A DNA stretch of 64,000 nt, from assembly GCF_000255295.1 (NCBI RefSeq), contig NC_017030.1, positions 7,538,328-7,602,327 on the forward strand. The letters run 5' to 3'. The position numbers and the translations under genes are program-made. Positions within the stretch are counted from its first letter, which is position 1. Every line of letters begins with the position of its first letter. Under the pieces are notes generated by a model. That model was not told the DNA's origin. It searched no databases and saw only the letters and a program-made list of their open reading frames with translations. The stretch comes from Corallococcus coralloides DSM 2259 (lineage in GTDB: Bacteria > Myxococcota > Myxococcia > Myxococcales > Myxococcaceae). Below are positions 56,758 through 64,000 of this stretch, in pieces.

Positions 56758-57087
56758 TCAACCTTCGCCGCCCGTCCGACCGCCCTTCGGGGGTCGTGAC
56801 AGTGCGAAGACGTACAACCGGCAGCCGCCCGGCATTCCGCCCCCGCCCGGGGACAGCTCCCGGGCCGAGGCCTCGTCCATGGCCACGTGCAGGTACGGCC
56901 CCCCCGCCTCGCCCCCGTCGCCCGCCAACAGCTGACGGGTCCGGGGGTACAAGCGCAGGAGCGCCTCCACCACGTCGCCAATGCCCGCCGTCGCCGGCAC
57001 GCCCAGGGACAGCTCGCGCCGCCCGTCGAAGGCGCCGCGGAGGCCCGGGGCCACGCTCACGGTGATGTCATGGGTGCGGGTGGCCAC
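56758..57087 (-). CDS. Possible beta-grasp (MoaD/ThiS-like) protein
   Basis: This 109-residue protein is located directly behind truB, whose stop it nearly touches. The pattern [20 protein letters not shown], then [20 protein letters not shown] and [20 protein letters not shown] resembles ubiquitin-like sulfur-carrier proteins: a strand, the main helix, and a loop before the last strands. The C-terminal GG needed for a carrier is not at the end; the tail runs on to [11 protein letters not shown]. It may be a non-carrier beta-grasp protein. Function unknown. Not usual in nusA-rpsO operons. Confidence 0.5.
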   Translation of the reverse strand: MATRTHDITVSVAPGLRGAFDGRRELSLGVPATAGIGDVVEALLRLYPRTRQLLAGDGGEAGGPYLHVAMDEASARELSPGGGGMPGGCRLYVFALSRPPKGGRTGGEG

Positions 57088-57951
57088 TCAGTTGAACACC
57101 CGCTGGTACCGCAGCCGTCCGCCCACCACTTCCGCCATGGCGAGCAGCACGTCATCCGGGCCCAGCACCCGCACCCGGCCCGGCATGGGGGCGACCTCCA
57201 CGGGGACGCCGTGCAGCACCCGCCGGGCCTCGTCCGCGCTCACCCGGACCGCCGGCAGGTCCGTCAGCGCGTCCGCCAGCGACACCAGCCGCCCGGCCAC
57301 CGCTTCACGCGACAGGGACGCCAGGTCCCCCAGGGGCAGCGCGCGAGCCAGGGTGAAGGGGCCGCTCATGGTGCGCCGCAGCGCCTCCAGGTGCGCGCCA
57401 CAGCCCAGCGCGCGGCCCAGGTCGTACGCCAGCGTGCGCACGTAGAAGCCCTTGGTGCACCGCACGGACAGGGTCAGCCGGTCCGCGGAGAAGTCGCGCA
57501 GCACCAGCTCGTGCACGGTGACGGTGCGGCTGGCCCGCTCCACCTCTTCCCCGGCGCGCGCCAGCTCGTAGAGCCGCTTCCCGGCCACCTTCACCGCCGA
57601 GTACATGGGCGGCACCTGGTCGAACGTCCCCCGGAACCGGGCGAGCACCGCCTCCAGGAGCGGGGCCGTCAGCGGGGGCACCGGGGCCTCCGAGGTGGGC
57701 TTGCCCTGGGCGTCCTGGGTGTCCGTCTCGATGCCCAGCCGCACCACGGCGTCGTAGGCCTTGTCGCCCTCCGTGATGATGCCGGCGACCTTGGTGGCCT
57801 CGCCCAGGCACACCGGCAGCACGCCGGTGGCCATGGGGTCCAGCGTGCCCGTGTGGCCCGCCTTCTTCACCTTCAGCAGGCCACGCACCTGGCGGACCAC
57901 GTCGAAGGACGTGGGGCCCAGGGGCTTGTCGATGACGAGAACGCCGTCCAT
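57088..57951 (-). CDS. truB: tRNA pseudouridine(55) synthase
   Basis: This 287-residue protein starts at 57951 ([20 protein letters not shown]). It converts U55 of the tRNA T-loop to pseudouridine. The catalytic Asp38 lies in [15 protein letters not shown], and later motifs [36 protein letters not shown] and [20 protein letters not shown] are all present. The C-terminal part holds a PUA-like region. It is downstream of rbfA, as in most bacteria. Confidence 0.97.
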   Translation of the reverse strand: MDGVLVIDKPLGPTSFDVVRQVRGLLKVKKAGHTGTLDPMATGVLPVCLGEATKVAGIITEGDKAYDAVVRLGIETDTQDAQGKPTSEAPVPPLTAPLLEAVLARFRGTFDQVPPMYSAVKVAGKRLYELARAGEEVERASRTVTVHELVLRDFSADRLTLSVRCTKGFYVRTLAYDLGRALGCGAHLEALRRTMSGPFTLARALPLGDLASLSREAVAGRLVSLADALTDLPAVRVSADEARRVLHGVPVEVAPMPGRVRVLGPDDVLLAMAEVVGGRLRYQRVFN

Positions 57952-57961
57952 GAAGCGGGGC

Positions 57962-58321
57962 CTACCAGCCTTCCTTGCCGCGCACCTCGCGCAGGAGCCG
58001 GTCGATCTTATCGCCCTCGCCCACCGACGCGTCGAAGGCGAAGAAGATTTCCGGCGACACGCGCAGGTTGACCGCGGACGTCACCTCGCGGCGCACGAAG
58101 CCCTTGGCCGCGTCCAGGCCCTTCTGCGTGTCCGCCTTCTCCTGGTCCGTGCCCAGCATCGAATAGAAGACCTTCGCCACCCGCAGGTCCGGCGACACCT
58201 TCACGCCGGTGATGGTGATGAAGCCGATGCGCGGGTCGCGCAATTCCCCCCGCGTCAGCAGGGCGCCGATGGCCGCCTGGATTTCCTGCCCCACGCGCTC
58301 GGGTCGTGCATGCGTCGTCAT
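57962..58321 (-). CDS. rbfA: 30S ribosome-binding factor
   Basis: This 119-residue protein starts at 58321 ([15 protein letters not shown]) behind GGGAGAAG. It is needed for late 16S rRNA maturation and growth in the cold. The KH-type fold is visible in [20 protein letters not shown] and [12 protein letters not shown], with [19 protein letters not shown] final strands (here [14 protein letters not shown]). It overlaps the stop region of the DUF503 gene by 4 bp, so both are coupled, and lies 10 bp before truB. Confidence 0.95.
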   Translation of the reverse strand: MTTHARPERVGQEIQAAIGALLTRGELRDPRIGFITITGVKVSPDLRVAKVFYSMLGTDQEKADTQKGLDAAKGFVRREVTSAVNLRVSPEIFFAFDASVGEGDKIDRLLREVRGKEGW

Positions 58322-58920
58322 TTCTTCTCCCAATCTCGCGGGTTGCGCAGCGCCCGGGCCTTGGCCCGCGCGTCGTCCAGATTCAGCGTTCCACCGTCAC
58401 CCGTGGGCCGGGAAGCTCCGGGCCCGGGGCCCGCGCCCTCGTGCCGCTGCTCCCACGAGCCCAGCCCCTCTGCCTCCGCCAGCGAACGGTCGCTGCGCAG
58501 GAAGCGGGCAATCGCCGCCTCCGAGTGCGCGTTCGCGTCCTCGGGAGACAGGTGGGCGTCCTCGTCCTCCGGCTCCGGCACCTTCGCCGGGGCACGGAAG
58601 CCCGTGGGCCTCTTGTCGGAATAGAGGGTGTCCCCGAAGGCCAGGATCTCCGTCTCCCGGGCCATCAGCGGAGCGACGTACATCTCTTCGATGAAGTGGA
58701 TGATCTTCTCCAGCTGCTCATCCACGTGCCCGCGCTCGTTGCCCACCACGGCCAGGGCCACCGACGCCTTCTGCCAGAGGTCCTGGTCGTCCACCTCCGC
58801 GACGGCCACGTTGAAGCGGGCCTTCACCCGGTCCGTCACCCGGCGGAGCACCTGCCGCTTGGACTTCAGCGAGGCGCTCTCCGGAATCTGGAGGGTGAGG
58901 CGTGCGACTCCCACGAACAT
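58318..58920 (-). CDS. DUF503 (YlxP-like) protein with extended C-terminus
   Basis: This 200-residue protein starts at 58920 ([20 protein letters not shown]), the usual opening of the family; an upstream ATG at 58938 is possible. The DUF503 domain (about 95 residues) continues with [20 protein letters not shown] and [20 protein letters not shown]. In firmicutes YlxP sits in the same nusA-infB-rbfA operon and is linked to ribosome maturation. The last 100 residues are an acidic and then basic low-complexity tail absent from usual family members. It overlaps rbfA. Confidence 0.85.
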   Translation of the reverse strand: MFVGVARLTLQIPESASLKSKRQVLRRVTDRVKARFNVAVAEVDDQDLWQKASVALAVVGNERGHVDEQLEKIIHFIEEMYVAPLMARETEILAFGDTLYSDKRPTGFRAPAKVPEPEDEDAHLSPEDANAHSEAAIARFLRSDRSLAEAEGLGSWEQRHEGAGPGPGASRPTGDGGTLNLDDARAKARALRNPRDWEKK

Positions 58921-59066
58921 AAAGGTCCCCCAGGCCAACGGCCGCCGGGCGCGTCATCCACGCCCGGGCGCCGTCGCGTCGTCCATCCCCCGGGAAAGGT
59001 GGGGCCTTCCCCGGGGTCCGTCGAGTGCGCCTCTCCAGACGGCGAGAGGCTGTGGCCTCTCCAGGA

Positions 59067-62000
59067 CTACGAGAGGCTCTGCCGGGTCTCCTCGATCTCG
59101 TAGGCCTCGATGATGTCGCCGGCCTTGAGGTCGTTGAAGTTCTCGATGCCGATACCGCACTCGAAGCCCTGGGCGACTTCCTTCACGTCGTCCTTGAAGC
59201 GGCGCAGCGACGCCATCTTCCCGGAGAAGAGCTGCTTGTTCTCGCGCATGAGGCGCACGAACGAGCCGCGCTTCATCACGCCGTCCAGGACGGCCGCGCC
59301 GGCGATGGTGCCCAGCTTCGGCACGTTGAAGGTGTTGCGCACCTCCGCACGGCCCAGCTTGCGCTCGGTGCGGATGGGCTCCAGGAGGTTCTCCATCTCC
59401 AAGCGAACCCCATCGATGAGCTCGTAGATGATGGAGTAGCTCTGCAGCGTCACCTGCTGTGCCTTGGCCGCGGCCTCCGAGCCCGACTCCGGCTTCACGT
59501 TGAAGCCCAGCACGACGCCCTTGGAAGCGGCGGCGCGCATGACGTCGGTCTCCGTGATGGCACCCACGCCCGCGTCGATGATGACCACCCGCACCTTGTG
59601 CGTGGTGAGCTTGTCCACCGCCTGGCGCACGGCCTCCGCCGAGCCCTGCACGTCCGCCTTGATGATGACGCGCAGTTCCTTGGGCCCGCCGCCCGCCTTC
59701 GTCTTGGCGAAGAGCTGGTCCAGGGACTCGCGGCTGACCTTGCTGAGCTCCGCCTGACGCTCCTTCATGCCGCGGTGGTCGGCGATCTGCTTGGCCGCCT
59801 TCTCGTCGGAGACGACGTTGATGGCGTCACCCGCGGTGGGCACGCCGGACAGGCCGACGACCTCCGCGCAGTAGCCCGGCTTCACTTCCTTCACCGCCTC
59901 GCCACGGCTGTTGTTCATGGCGCGGACGCGGCCGTAGTGCGTGCCGGTGACGATGGCGTCGCCCAGCTTGAGCGTGCCCTCCTGCACCAGCACCGTGGCC
60001 ACGGGACCGCGGCCACGCTCCAGCTTCGCTTCCACGACGGCGCCCACGGACGGACGGGAAGGATTCGCCGTCAGCTCGAGGACTTCCGCCTGCAGCGCCA
60101 GGTTCTCCAGGAGGAGATCCAGGTTCATCTTCGTCTTCGCGGAGACGGGCACCATGATGGTGTCGCCGCCCCACTCTTCCGGTACCAGCTCCTGGCTCGC
60201 GAGGTCCTTCTTCACGCGGTCGGGGTTGGCGCCCGGGACGTCCATCTTGTTGATGGCGACGACGATGGGCACTTCCGCCTGCTTGGCGTGCTTGATGGCC
60301 TCGATGGTCTGGGGCATCACGCCGTCGTCCGCGGCCACCACCAGCACCACGATGTCCGTCACGTTGGCGCCACGGGCGCGCATGGACGTGAAGGCCTCGT
60401 GACCCGGGGTGTCCAGGAACGTGACGTCGCCGCGCGCGGTGGACACGCTGTACGCGCCGATGTGCTGGGTGATGCCGCCCGCCTCGCCCGCGGCCACGCT
60501 GGCCTGACGGATGGCGTCCAGGAGGCTCGTCTTGCCGTGGTCGACGTGGCCCATGATGGTGACCACCGGCGGACGGGGACGCTCGTCCTCGGCCTTGGCG
60601 GCGACCTCCGGCAGGTAGTCCTCCACCTCGAAGCCGACGCGCTCGACCTTCCAGTGGTAGTCGGTGGCGATGAGCTCCGCGGTGTCGGCGTCCAGGATCT
60701 GGTTCGCCGTGGCCATCTTCTGCATGCCCATCAGCTTCTTGATGAGCTCCGCGGTGCGGATACCCATGCGCTGACCCAGGTCGGAGACGCTGATGCCCTC
60801 CTGGAGCTTGATGACCTTCTTCTCCTCGGCCATCTGGGTGATCTGCGTCTTGGCGCCCTTCTTCGTGGGCTTGCGCTTCTTGCCGCGGACGGGGATCTGG
60901 ATGCGGCCCCAGACCATGTCCGACAGCTCCTGCTTGGACACGCTGGTCGTCTCAGGACCCGTGCGCTTGCGCTGGCCACGTTCCTTGTTCTTGGAGACGT
61001 CCACCAGCTCGCGGCCGCGGCCCAGGTGATCCGGGACGACCTTGTACTCGCGCTTCTCCGTGCCCAGCGCCGTGCGGCCCGGGGCCATGGGGTACTGCTT
61101 GGCCTGGGTCGTGGTGGGCGTGACGCGGCGGACCTGGATGAGCGGACGCGAAATCACCACGGCCTGGGTGGCCGTGGGGCGCGCCTGGGCGCCCGGCGTG
61201 GGCGCGACCTGGGCGTGCGGGACGCCGCCGACCATGATGGTCGGGCCGGTCGGCTGCACCGGGGCCCCCGTGCCGGCCGTGGGCGGCGAGGACGGACGCA
61301 CCGGCCCCGTCTGGCCCGGACGCGCCTGGACGGGCGCCCCCGGACGGTTCATGGGCGGAGAGCCCGGACGACCCTGCATGGGCGCGCCAGGACGGCTGCC
61401 CGGCCCACCAGGACCACCCGGACGGCTGCCGGGACCACCCGGACCACCCGGACGGCTGCCCGGCGGCCCGCCAGGGCGCCCGCCCGTGGAACCCGGACGC
61501 TGCACGTAACCGGGACCTCGGGAGATGACCGTCGCGGACGTCGACGTGGAAGAAGGCGTCCGTGCGGTGGGCGGGACCGGCGAGCGCGTAGGGGGGTTGG
61601 GCAAGCGGGGACTCTCCTGCGTAGGACTGCGCGGTGTCGCCGTGGCCGGGGTCGGCTCGGCGGCCCGGGGCGTCTCCACCACGGCCGCGGGAGGCGGGGT
61701 GGACGGCGGCGTCACGGGCGGGGTGGCGGTTGCGGCAACAGACGGGGTGGCCGGGGCCTCGGGCGCCGACGGCGCCTCCGGGGCAGCGGCGATGGAGGCG
61801 ACGGTTGCCTCCGGAGACGTGGCCGTCACGGCCGGGGCCTCCGGGGCGCGGGCCACGGGGGCCTGCTCCACGGCGGCGGGCGGCGGCTCCACGGCGACAG
61901 GCGCCTGAGGGGCCTCCGGCTCCATGGGGGCCGCGGCCTGCGGCTCCTGCGCGGGCTCCGGCTCGTAGGCGGGTTCAGCCGCCTGCGAGTAGGCGTCCTG

Positions 62001-62270
62001 GCTTTCCGGGGCAGACGTGCCCGCGGGAGGACCGACCTTGCGGCGCACCACGAAGCCCTTGGCGGCGACGGGCGGAGCAGCCTGCTTCGGCTTGCGCTTG
62101 TCCAGGATCTTCTGGACCGCGGCGGTGGCCTGGTCATCGTCCAGGGAGGACGAGTGGCTCTTGACGTCGTAACCCAGCCCGGCGAGCTCGGTCACGACCT
62201 CCTTGTTGTCGAGCTCAATCCCGTGGCTCTTGAGCTCCTTGGCGATTTCGTGAACGCGCTTCTTCGACAT
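59067..62270 (-). CDS. infB: Translation initiation factor IF-2
   Basis: This 1067-residue protein recruits initiator fMet-tRNA to the 30S subunit. It opens with an IF2-N domain ([20 protein letters not shown]). A long Pro/Ala/Gly-rich linker of about 400 residues follows, with [14 protein letters not shown] repeats. The GTPase domain starts near residue 573 ([16 protein letters not shown], then [15 protein letters not shown] and NKMD). Domains II, III and the C-terminal tRNA-binding domain complete it. The linker is much longer than in enteric bacteria. It follows rnpM and nusA in the standard operon order. Confidence 0.98.
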   Translation of the reverse strand: MSKKRVHEIAKELKSHGIELDNKEVVTELAGLGYDVKSHSSSLDDDQATAAVQKILDKRKPKQAAPPVAAKGFVVRRKVGPPAGTSAPESQDAYSQAAEPAYEPEPAQEPQAAAPMEPEAPQAPVAVEPPPAAVEQAPVARAPEAPAVTATSPEATVASIAAAPEAPSAPEAPATPSVAATATPPVTPPSTPPPAAVVETPRAAEPTPATATPRSPTQESPRLPNPPTRSPVPPTARTPSSTSTSATVISRGPGYVQRPGSTGGRPGGPPGSRPGGPGGPGSRPGGPGGPGSRPGAPMQGRPGSPPMNRPGAPVQARPGQTGPVRPSSPPTAGTGAPVQPTGPTIMVGGVPHAQVAPTPGAQARPTATQAVVISRPLIQVRRVTPTTTQAKQYPMAPGRTALGTEKREYKVVPDHLGRGRELVDVSKNKERGQRKRTGPETTSVSKQELSDMVWGRIQIPVRGKKRKPTKKGAKTQITQMAEEKKVIKLQEGISVSDLGQRMGIRTAELIKKLMGMQKMATANQILDADTAELIATDYHWKVERVGFEVEDYLPEVAAKAEDERPRPPVVTIMGHVDHGKTSLLDAIRQASVAAGEAGGITQHIGAYSVSTARGDVTFLDTPGHEAFTSMRARGANVTDIVVLVVAADDGVMPQTIEAIKHAKQAEVPIVVAINKMDVPGANPDRVKKDLASQELVPEEWGGDTIMVPVSAKTKMNLDLLLENLALQAEVLELTANPSRPSVGAVVEAKLERGRGPVATVLVQEGTLKLGDAIVTGTHYGRVRAMNNSRGEAVKEVKPGYCAEVVGLSGVPTAGDAINVVSDEKAAKQIADHRGMKERQAELSKVSRESLDQLFAKTKAGGGPKELRVIIKADVQGSAEAVRQAVDKLTTHKVRVVIIDAGVGAITETDVMRAAASKGVVLGFNVKPESGSEAAAKAQQVTLQSYSIIYELIDGVRLEMENLLEPIRTERKLGRAEVRNTFNVPKLGTIAGAAVLDGVMKRGSFVRLMRENKQLFSGKMASLRRFKDDVKEVAQGFECGIGIENFNDLKAGDIIEAYEIEETRQSLS

Positions 62271-62390
62271 ACCTTGATTGGCCTTCTGCTCCGCCGACGA
62301 CGAGGCCGAGCACCCTAGTCCAAAGCCGAAATTGTGTGCGAGTGGTGCTTAACAGCCACCTCTCCCCGCAACCTCTCCACCCACCCGCCC

Positions 62391-62687
62391 TCACTCCCAA
62401 GCCTGTCCGAGTGCTGACGGGTCGACCTGCCCCGCCTTGCCCCGGAAGGCCCTGCCCAGCGCCTTACGCTTGAGCGCTGCCGTCAGACAACCGGCACCGC
62501 ACAGGTACGCCCCCCGCCCTGGCAGCCTCCGCCGCCTGTCCGCCACCACGCCGCCCTGGGGACCTACCACGAACCGGGTGAGTTCCGCCTGTGCCTTGCG
62601 AGAACCACACCCGACGCAGGTCCTGACCGGACCTGACGCCGTGGTTTCCGTGGGATGTGTCCCGGACCGTTTGGTTGCGCGGCGCAT
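62391..62687 (-). CDS. rnpM: YlxR/DUF448 RNA-binding protein (RnpM family)
   Basis: This 98-residue protein has the family core PVRTCVGCGSRKAQAELTRF, then VVADRRRRLPGRGAYLCGAG and LTAALKRKALGRAF. Its Arg-rich surface binds RNA; in Bacillus it modulates RNase P. It lies between nusA and infB as in many bacteria. The start at 62687 gives a basic N-terminal extension of about 20 residues; a shorter start is possible. Confidence 0.92.
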   Translation of the reverse strand: MRRATKRSGTHPTETTASGPVRTCVGCGSRKAQAELTRFVVGPQGGVVADRRRRLPGRGAYLCGAGCLTAALKRKALGRAFRGKAGQVDPSALGQAWE

Positions 62688-62704
62688 CCGCCTACCCCCC
62701 GTCG

Positions 62705-64000
62705 TTACGGTGCCTTGGCCGCTTCCACGCCCTCCGACCCGCCTGCCGATGCCAGCGCACCCCGCTCCGCGTTCAGCTCCGCGCGCAGCTTGGCTTCCTC
62801 CACCAGATAATTCTCCGCCGCGCTCTTCAGCTGGCGGGCCTTCTTGATGCCCACGCCCGGCACGTCGCCCAGGCGGGTGAGGTCCTTCTCGTTCGCGATG
62901 TCCTCCACCGTGCGGTAGCCGGCGAGGATGAGCTGCTCGATGGTCTTCTCACCAACGCCGCGCACGCGCGCCATGCGCTCCGGCTGGGACAGCTCGTCCG
63001 GGTGGCGGCGGGCCTCGGCCAGGCGGGCCTGCTCGCGCTCGTAGTCCATGCGCGACAGCTCCTGCTGGTCCTCCACCATGCGCTTCTTGGCCTCCTCCTG
63101 CATCGCGGCGATGCGGGTGGGGTCGATGCCGGGGATCTGCGCCAGCATCTCCGCATTGGCATCCGCGACGTCGCGCGCCTGACGGAAGCCGTGCGCGTAG
63201 AGCGTCTCCACCAGCATCTCGTTGACGCCCGGCAGGGCACCGAGCGAGCGGCTGGCGAACTCGCGCATCTCCCGCACGCGGCTCTCGCTGTTGATGTCCA
63301 GCTTCCAGCCGGTCAGCTGGGCGGCCAGGCGCACGTTCTGCCCGCGCCGGCCAATGGCCAGCGACAGCTGGTCGTCCGGGACGATGAGCTCCATGGCGTG
63401 GTTGGCCTCGTCGATGATGACGCGGCTGACCTCCGCGGGGGCCAGCGCGGAGCACACGAAGCGGGCCGGGTCTTCATCGTAAGGGACGATGTCGATCTTC
63501 TCTCCGCGCAGCTCCTGCACCACCGCCTGCACGCGGCTGCCCTTCATGCCCACGCACGCGCCCACCGGGTCCACGTCCGAGTCGCGGCTGGACACGGCGA
63601 TCTTCGCGCGGCCACCGGGCTCACGCGCCGCCGCCTCGATGACGACGATGCCCTCGGCGATTTCCGGCACCTCCATCTCGAAGAGCTTGGTGAGCAGGTT
63701 CACGGACGCGCGCGACAGGACGATCTGCGGGCCCTTGGACTCGCGCAGCACGTCCAGCACGTACGCCTGGACGCGGTCGCCCGGACGGTAGGTCTCACGC
63801 GGGACCTGCTCGCGGACCGGCAGCACGGCCTCCGCGCGGCCCAGGTCCACCACGATGTTGCCGCGCTCGAACCGGCGGGCGATGCCGGTGACGATCTCGT
63901 TCTTGCGGTCCTTGTACTCGTTGAAGACGTTCTCGCGCTCGGCGTCGCGGGTGCGCTGCAGGATGACCTGCTTGGCCGTCTGCGCGGCGATGCGGCCGAA
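62705..64000 (-). CDS. nusA: Transcription termination/antitermination factor NusA (5' end outside window)
   Basis: The 431 codons in the window run off the right edge in frame (first residues [13 protein letters not shown]). Present are the last part of the NTD, the S1 domain ([20 protein letters not shown]), KH1 and KH2 ([40 protein letters not shown]) and two C-terminal helix-hairpin-helix segments ([35 protein letters not shown]). The acidic C-terminal repeats of E. coli type are replaced by these. It leads the operon nusA-rnpM-infB. Confidence 0.97.
   Translation of the reverse strand, partial: FGRIAAQTAKQVILQRTRDAERENVFNEYKDRKNEIVTGIARRFERGNIVVDLGRAEAVLPVREQVPRETYRPGDRVQAYVLDVLRESKGPQIVLSRASVNLLTKLFEMEVPEIAEGIVVIEAAAREPGGRAKIAVSSRDSDVDPVGACVGMKGSRVQAVVQELRGEKIDIVPYDEDPARFVCSALAPAEVSRVIIDEANHAMELIVPDDQLSLAIGRRGQNVRLAAQLTGWKLDINSESRVREMREFASRSLGALPGVNEMLVETLYAHGFRQARDVADANAEMLAQIPGIDPTRIAAMQEEAKKRMVEDQQELSRMDYEREQARLAEARRHPDELSQPERMARVRGVGEKTIEQLILAGYRTVEDIANEKDLTRLGDVPGVGIKKARQLKSAAENYLVEEAKLRAELNAERGALASAGGSEGVEAAKAP

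Noticed and set aside
59025..62318. 1097-residue plus-strand frame opposite infB
   Set aside because: It is an antisense shadow of infB, with His/Arg/Gly low complexity and no domain.

Overview
The window is high-GC DNA with many lipoproteins, Kelch and Ser/Thr-kinase proteins, M16 peptidase pairs and a nusA-infB-type translation operon. This fits a myxobacterium of the Myxococcus/Corallococcus type (inference from gene content and codon bias; no database was searched). The right two thirds looks like conserved core genome. The left third and the 18.9-28.8 kb stretch look accessory.

1-5 kb: the C-terminal end of a lanthipeptide precursor is followed by a complete class II synthetase LanM. 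Next come a small Cys-rich lipoprotein, a decayed SRPBCC gene, an HNH protein with a zinc knuckle and acidic tail, and a YqeY-like protein. 5-11 kb: a CotH-kinase lipoprotein, a TIGR03118-like secreted protein, a divergent GlxA-type AraC regulator/dienelactone hydrolase pair, and a secreted repeat protein.

11-21 kb: a methyltransferase truncated at its 5' end meets the truncated tail of a Cys-rich gene head-on, which looks like a rearrangement junction. Then comes a three-gene locus (11.8-17.1 kb) of large proteins without a recognised role; the first carries a pre-toxin-TG-like segment. After it: a secreted protein translationally coupled to an AlkD-like DNA alkylation repair gene, a putative metalloprotein with an odd HEVGGH motif, and a small exported protein.

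18.9-28.8 kb: the intact tmRNA gene (ssrA, minus strand, tag ANDNVELALAA) lies at 28.44-28.80 kb. Two exact 45-bp partial copies of its 3' region lie at 18.9 and 21.2 kb, the pattern expected of integration at ssrA. Between them are a seven-Kelch lipoprotein, an EcsC/TerB-like protein and a lower-GC module of an XRE-ImmA/IrrE metallopeptidase followed directly by a PIN-like nuclease, with an attC-like hairpin downstream. No integrase was found.

29-45 kb: an MDR oxidoreductase, an active/inactive M16 peptidase pair, a DUF3616 lipoprotein, an OmpA/TSP3 protein, tandem FBP_C zinc-finger paralogues, a heme-motif lipoprotein, a LysR regulator, thioredoxin and TlpA, a CFI-box protein, an HtrA protease, a Cys-rich basic protein, a SPOUT RNA methyltransferase, and purC convergent with purB.

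45.7-64 kb is a long minus-strand series read from right to left: nusA (partial), rnpM, infB, DUF503, rbfA, truB, a beta-grasp-like protein, rpsO, pnp, a membrane protein, an M23 peptidase, dut, a kinase-FGE fusion, an ABC-type binding protein and purB. Several of these neighbours overlap by 4 bp, indicating translational coupling.
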